Shown here: piece by piece, positions 6,526 to 7,453 of the stretch
Layout: the number at the start of each line of letters is the position of its first letter
Numbering within the stretch: position 1 is the stretch's first letter
Origin: Enterococcaceae bacterium
GTDB lineage: Bacteria > Bacillota > Bacilli > Lactobacillales > Catellicoccaceae
DNA length: 7,453 bases
Direction: 5' to 3'
Assembly (NCBI GenBank): GCA_030150665.1
Contig: JASLFJ010000079.1
Location: 1-7,453, forward strand
Translations under genes and position numbers: made by a program
Notes under the pieces: generated by a model
Told to the model about the DNA's origin: nothing
Seen by the model: only the letters and a program-made list of their open reading frames with translations
Databases searched by the model: none

Positions 6526-7453
6526 CTACTTATTCGTTTTTTTGATATTTTTTTGTTTGTTTTTCTTCTTTTTATATTTTTTTCTATGCTTATTTTGTTT
6601 TCTTTTATTTTTTGTTTGTTTTTCTTGTCTTAGCGTATCTGTATGATCTGTTACTAATTCAAAATCAACTTCTCTCGTTTTTGGATCGGCTTTAACCACG
6701 CGAACTACAACTTCATCCCCAATACGATAACGTCGATGTGTACGTTCTCCTACAAGCGCTAATTGTGATTCTACATAATTAAAATAATCGCCTTTCATGG
6801 TTGATACATGAACTAATCCTTCAACTGTATTATCTAAAGCAACAAATAAGCCAAAATTGGTAACCGAACTAATAACCCCTTTAAAGGTTTCATCAATAAA
6901 TTGTGTCATATACTCTGCTTTTTTCATCGCTTCTACATCACGTTCGGCATCAACTGATCTTCTCTCTGTCCAAGAACTATAATCTGCAATTTCTTGTAAT
7001 TTTTCTTGATCACAATCAACATTTCCTTGAAAACTTTGATGCAATAACCGGTGCACCATTAAATCTGGATATCTGCGAATTGGCGATGTAAAATGTGTAT
7101 AATGCGTTGCAGCTAGTCCATAGTGTCCTAAAGAGTGTGTATCATATCGTGCTTGTTGCATACTTCTTAATAACATCATATTAATAATAGGTGCTTCTGG
7201 CTTATCATGAACTGATTCAAGAACATGTTGAATTTCCTTAGGTGTTAATGTCTCTTTCGTACCATATACAGAAATACCTAAAGTACTCATAAAATTAAAA
7301 AATCTTTGTAGTGCTTCTTTTTTAGGAGATAAATGAATTCGATAAATCATTGGTAACTTTTGATGATAAAAATGTGCAGCAACGGTCTCATTAGCCGCCA
7401 ACATGAAAGATTCTATCATCCGTTCTGATATGCCCCGCTCCCTTACAAAAATA
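6526..7453 (-). CDS. rnr: Ribonuclease R, C-terminal part (5' end cut by window)
   Basis: RNase R is a processive 3'-5' exoribonuclease able to degrade structured RNA. The last 308 residues are visible. The frame stays open to the right edge, with IFVRERGISER preceding the first internal Met at 7419, so that Met is not the start. The visible part begins inside the RNB catalytic domain, after its metal-binding aspartates. It includes the RNase II family signature around HFTSPIRRYPDLMVH (fragment residues 120-134). An S1 RNA-binding domain follows at about 188-267 (GVISSVTNFGLFVAL...GLVHVS). The protein ends in an exceptionally basic tail: 16 of the last 32 residues are Lys, in a Lys/Asn/Gln-rich low-complexity stretch. 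In E. coli a Lys-rich RNase R tail is needed for recruitment to tmRNA-SmpB-engaged ribosomes, which fits the adjacent smpB. The stop is TAG. Confidence 0.97.
   Translation of the reverse strand, partial: IFVRERGISERMIESFMLAANETVAAHFYHQKLPMIYRIHLSPKKEALQRFFNFMSTLGISVYGTKETLTPKEIQHVLESVHDKPEAPIINMMLLRSMQQARYDTHSLGHYGLAATHYTHFTSPIRRYPDLMVHRLLHQSFQGNVDCDQEKLQEIADYSSWTERRSVDAERDVEAMKKAEYMTQFIDETFKGVISSVTNFGLFVALDNTVEGLVHVSTMKGDYFNYVESQLALVGERTHRRYRIGDEVVVRVVKADPKTREVDFELVTDHTDTLRQEKQTKNKRKQNKHRKKYKKKKNKQKNIKKTNK
6549..6626. repeat. Duplicated 19-base T-rich motif in the rnr tail
   Basis: The 19-base sequence TTTTTTGTTTGTTTTTCTT occurs at 6549-6567 and again at 6608-6626, inside the stretch coding the Lys-rich end of RNase R. 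The copies are 59 bases apart, not a multiple of three, so they are read in different frames (KKNKQK in one, EKQTK in the other). The whole stretch, about 6530-6626, is almost only T with a few G and C on the plus strand. Chance similarity in such low-complexity DNA is possible. Confidence 0.6.

Noticed and set aside
6903..7091. A 62-codon plus-strand ORF inside rnr
   Set aside because: It is antisense to the conserved RNB/S1 coding region and has no supporting signal.
1170..7380. A shared FYHQK peptide, and similar DNA, in YhaN (near 1185) and RNase R (near 7365)
   Set aside because: The match is only five residues, and the two places belong to unrelated conserved families; this is coincidence rather than a repeat.

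Overview
This is an AT-rich window from a chromosome of the phylum Bacillota, most likely class Bacilli. The evidence is the yhaO-yhaN-yhaM gene set, an rnr-smpB pair, strong AAGGAG-type ribosome binding sites and A/T-dominated codon use. TGA is used as a stop (end of yhaN), so this is not a mycoplasma-type genetic code. I cannot name the genus. Almost every base belongs to a recognisable housekeeping or cell-envelope gene, and no gap between genes exceeds about 90 bases. I see no mobile element, CRISPR array, RNA gene or defence island.

Left part (1-4607, minus strand): an operon transcribed yhaO -> yhaN -> yhaM, with gaps of only 15 and 19 bases. YhaO is an SbcD/Mre11-like metallophosphoesterase. 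YhaN is a membrane-anchored SbcC/Rad50-like ATPase. YhaM is an OB-fold plus HD-domain 3'-5' exonuclease, and its end lies beyond the left edge. A further gene may start at base 15, overlapping the end of yhaM. Together these look like a nuclease/ATPase module for processing nucleic-acid ends.

Middle (4608-6014): a short divergent intergenic region carries two predicted promoters that overlap face to face. One reads left into yhaO and the other reads right into a membrane-anchored, triple-SH3b N-acetylmuramoyl-L-alanine amidase (zinc-dependent Amidase_3 family). A strong bidirectional hairpin terminator separates the amidase from the convergent smpB.

Right part (6013-7453, minus strand): rnr (RNase R, 5' end beyond the right edge) is followed by smpB, the tmRNA-binding protein of trans-translation. 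The RNase R has a very lysine-rich tail. In E. coli the equivalent tail helps bring RNase R to stalled ribosomes engaged by tmRNA-SmpB, so the pairing makes functional sense.

I do not see a clearly new biological system. The points most worth a second look are the degenerate ABC signature and absent zinc hook of the short YhaN, the overlapping divergent promoters, the repeat-built RNase R tail, and the C-terminal extension of YhaM into a possible next gene.
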